Origin: Desulfamplus magnetovallimortis
Lineage (GTDB): Bacteria; Desulfobacterota; Desulfobacteria; Desulfobacterales; Desulfobacteraceae
Length of the DNA stretch: 64,000 nucleotides
Direction of reading: 5' to 3'
Assembly: GCF_900170035.1 (NCBI RefSeq)
Contig: NZ_LT828545.1
Span: 120,151-184,150 of the forward strand
Numbering within the stretch: position 1 is the stretch's first letter; each line of letters opens with the position of its first letter. The position numbers and the translations under genes were made by a program. The notes below the pieces were generated by a model. The model was not told the origin of the DNA. It did no database searches and was given only the letters and a program-made list of their open reading frames with translations. Below are positions 63,823 through 64,000 of the stretch, piece by piece.

Positions 63823-64000
63823 TACTCAAAATCGACACCTATGATCTTGTAAGCCTTGTCAACACTGTCTGAATCAGGATTCCCAAGATTAACAGGATAA
63901 GGCAGGATTATCTATCCTGAGCATCCTATCCATCCTGGTTATCCTGGTTCAGACAACTGCAATAACTTCTAAAAAAGCAATAAGATGTCGATTTTGAGTA
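63823..64000 (+). repeat. Family-2 TIR (MITE-like) element, complete
   Basis: 178 bp bounded by TACTCAAAATCGACACCT and AGATGTCGATTTTGAGTA, nearly perfect terminal inverted repeats, with internal arms 'gtctgaatcaggat' / 'atcctggttcagac' and no coding capacity. Best-preserved copy in the window and nearly identical to 4374-4553. Both follow histidine kinase genes within 15 bp of, or overlapping, the stop codon. Confidence 0.9.

Overview
The window looks like a chromosomal segment of an anaerobic, sulfate-reducer-like deltaproteobacterium (Desulfobacterales/Desulfobacterota). This is inferred, not proven. The support is moderate-to-low GC, many large multidomain histidine kinases, RACo-like corrinoid-activation ATPases, an HndB-like [2Fe-2S] protein, a cytoplasmic molybdopterin/Fe-S/FAD gene set, a TauE/SafE sulfite-exporter-type transporter, a dockerin beta-helix protein and abundant short hairpin/MITE-like repeats. 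I see no rRNA, tRNA, phage genes, intact IS transposase or CRISPR array.

Layout. 1-17.5 kb is mostly signalling: a periplasmic-sensing hybrid kinase (196-4386) with a REC-GGDEF diguanylate cyclase behind it (4688-5620), a very large SNF2 ATPase (5684-10390, minus), a GAF/PAS HisKA_2 kinase (10944-12881), and a minus-strand pair made of a REC-kinase-REC-HPt hybrid and a dCache/HAMP kinase. 18-22 kb holds two tandem ASKHA/RACo-like proteins, the second without a [2Fe-2S] domain. 22-30 kb holds an AAA-type ATPase, a fused diadenylate cyclase-YbbR protein, a DUF2914-like protein, a chemoreceptor and a secreted dockerin beta-helix protein. 30-42 kb holds an FG-GAP/VCBS protein with an apparent premature stop, a dtd-trmJ-acyltransferase operon, a solute-binding protein, a PHP phosphatase, a REC-PAS kinase, an acyl-CoA synthetase/radical SAM pair and an HndB-like protein.

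42.5-47.6 kb is the most unusual part: a three-gene overlapping operon encoding a 1075-residue fusion of about three RAMP (Cas7-like) modules with a long helical insertion, a zinc-ribbon protein of unknown family, and a Cas6-like RAMP protein. No cas10, cas1/cas2 or CRISPR array is visible. An ATPase-nuclease (47772-49607) follows on the same strand. This looks like a Cas10-less, type III-derived RAMP system, remotely reminiscent of Cas7-11/gRAMP but shorter and differently accompanied.

49.8-51.5 kb holds a membrane acyltransferase and a small membrane protein. 52-64 kb is a redox region. A near-consensus sigma-54 promoter and an upstream palindrome precede a molybdopterin oxidoreductase, a four-cluster ferredoxin subunit and a GltD-like flavoprotein. 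A small protein, a CBS protein and a NuoG-like ferredoxin come next, then a TauE/SafE transporter, two membrane proteins and a membrane-bound PAS kinase.

At least four repeat families (a two-hairpin element of about 82 bp, a 178-bp element with 17-18 bp terminal inverted repeats, a second MITE-like family, and a short 'TTTACCGTG' family) fill most intergenic gaps and in several places supply the first or last codons of genes. Starts were therefore re-chosen by ribosome-binding site and by excluding repeat-derived N-termini.
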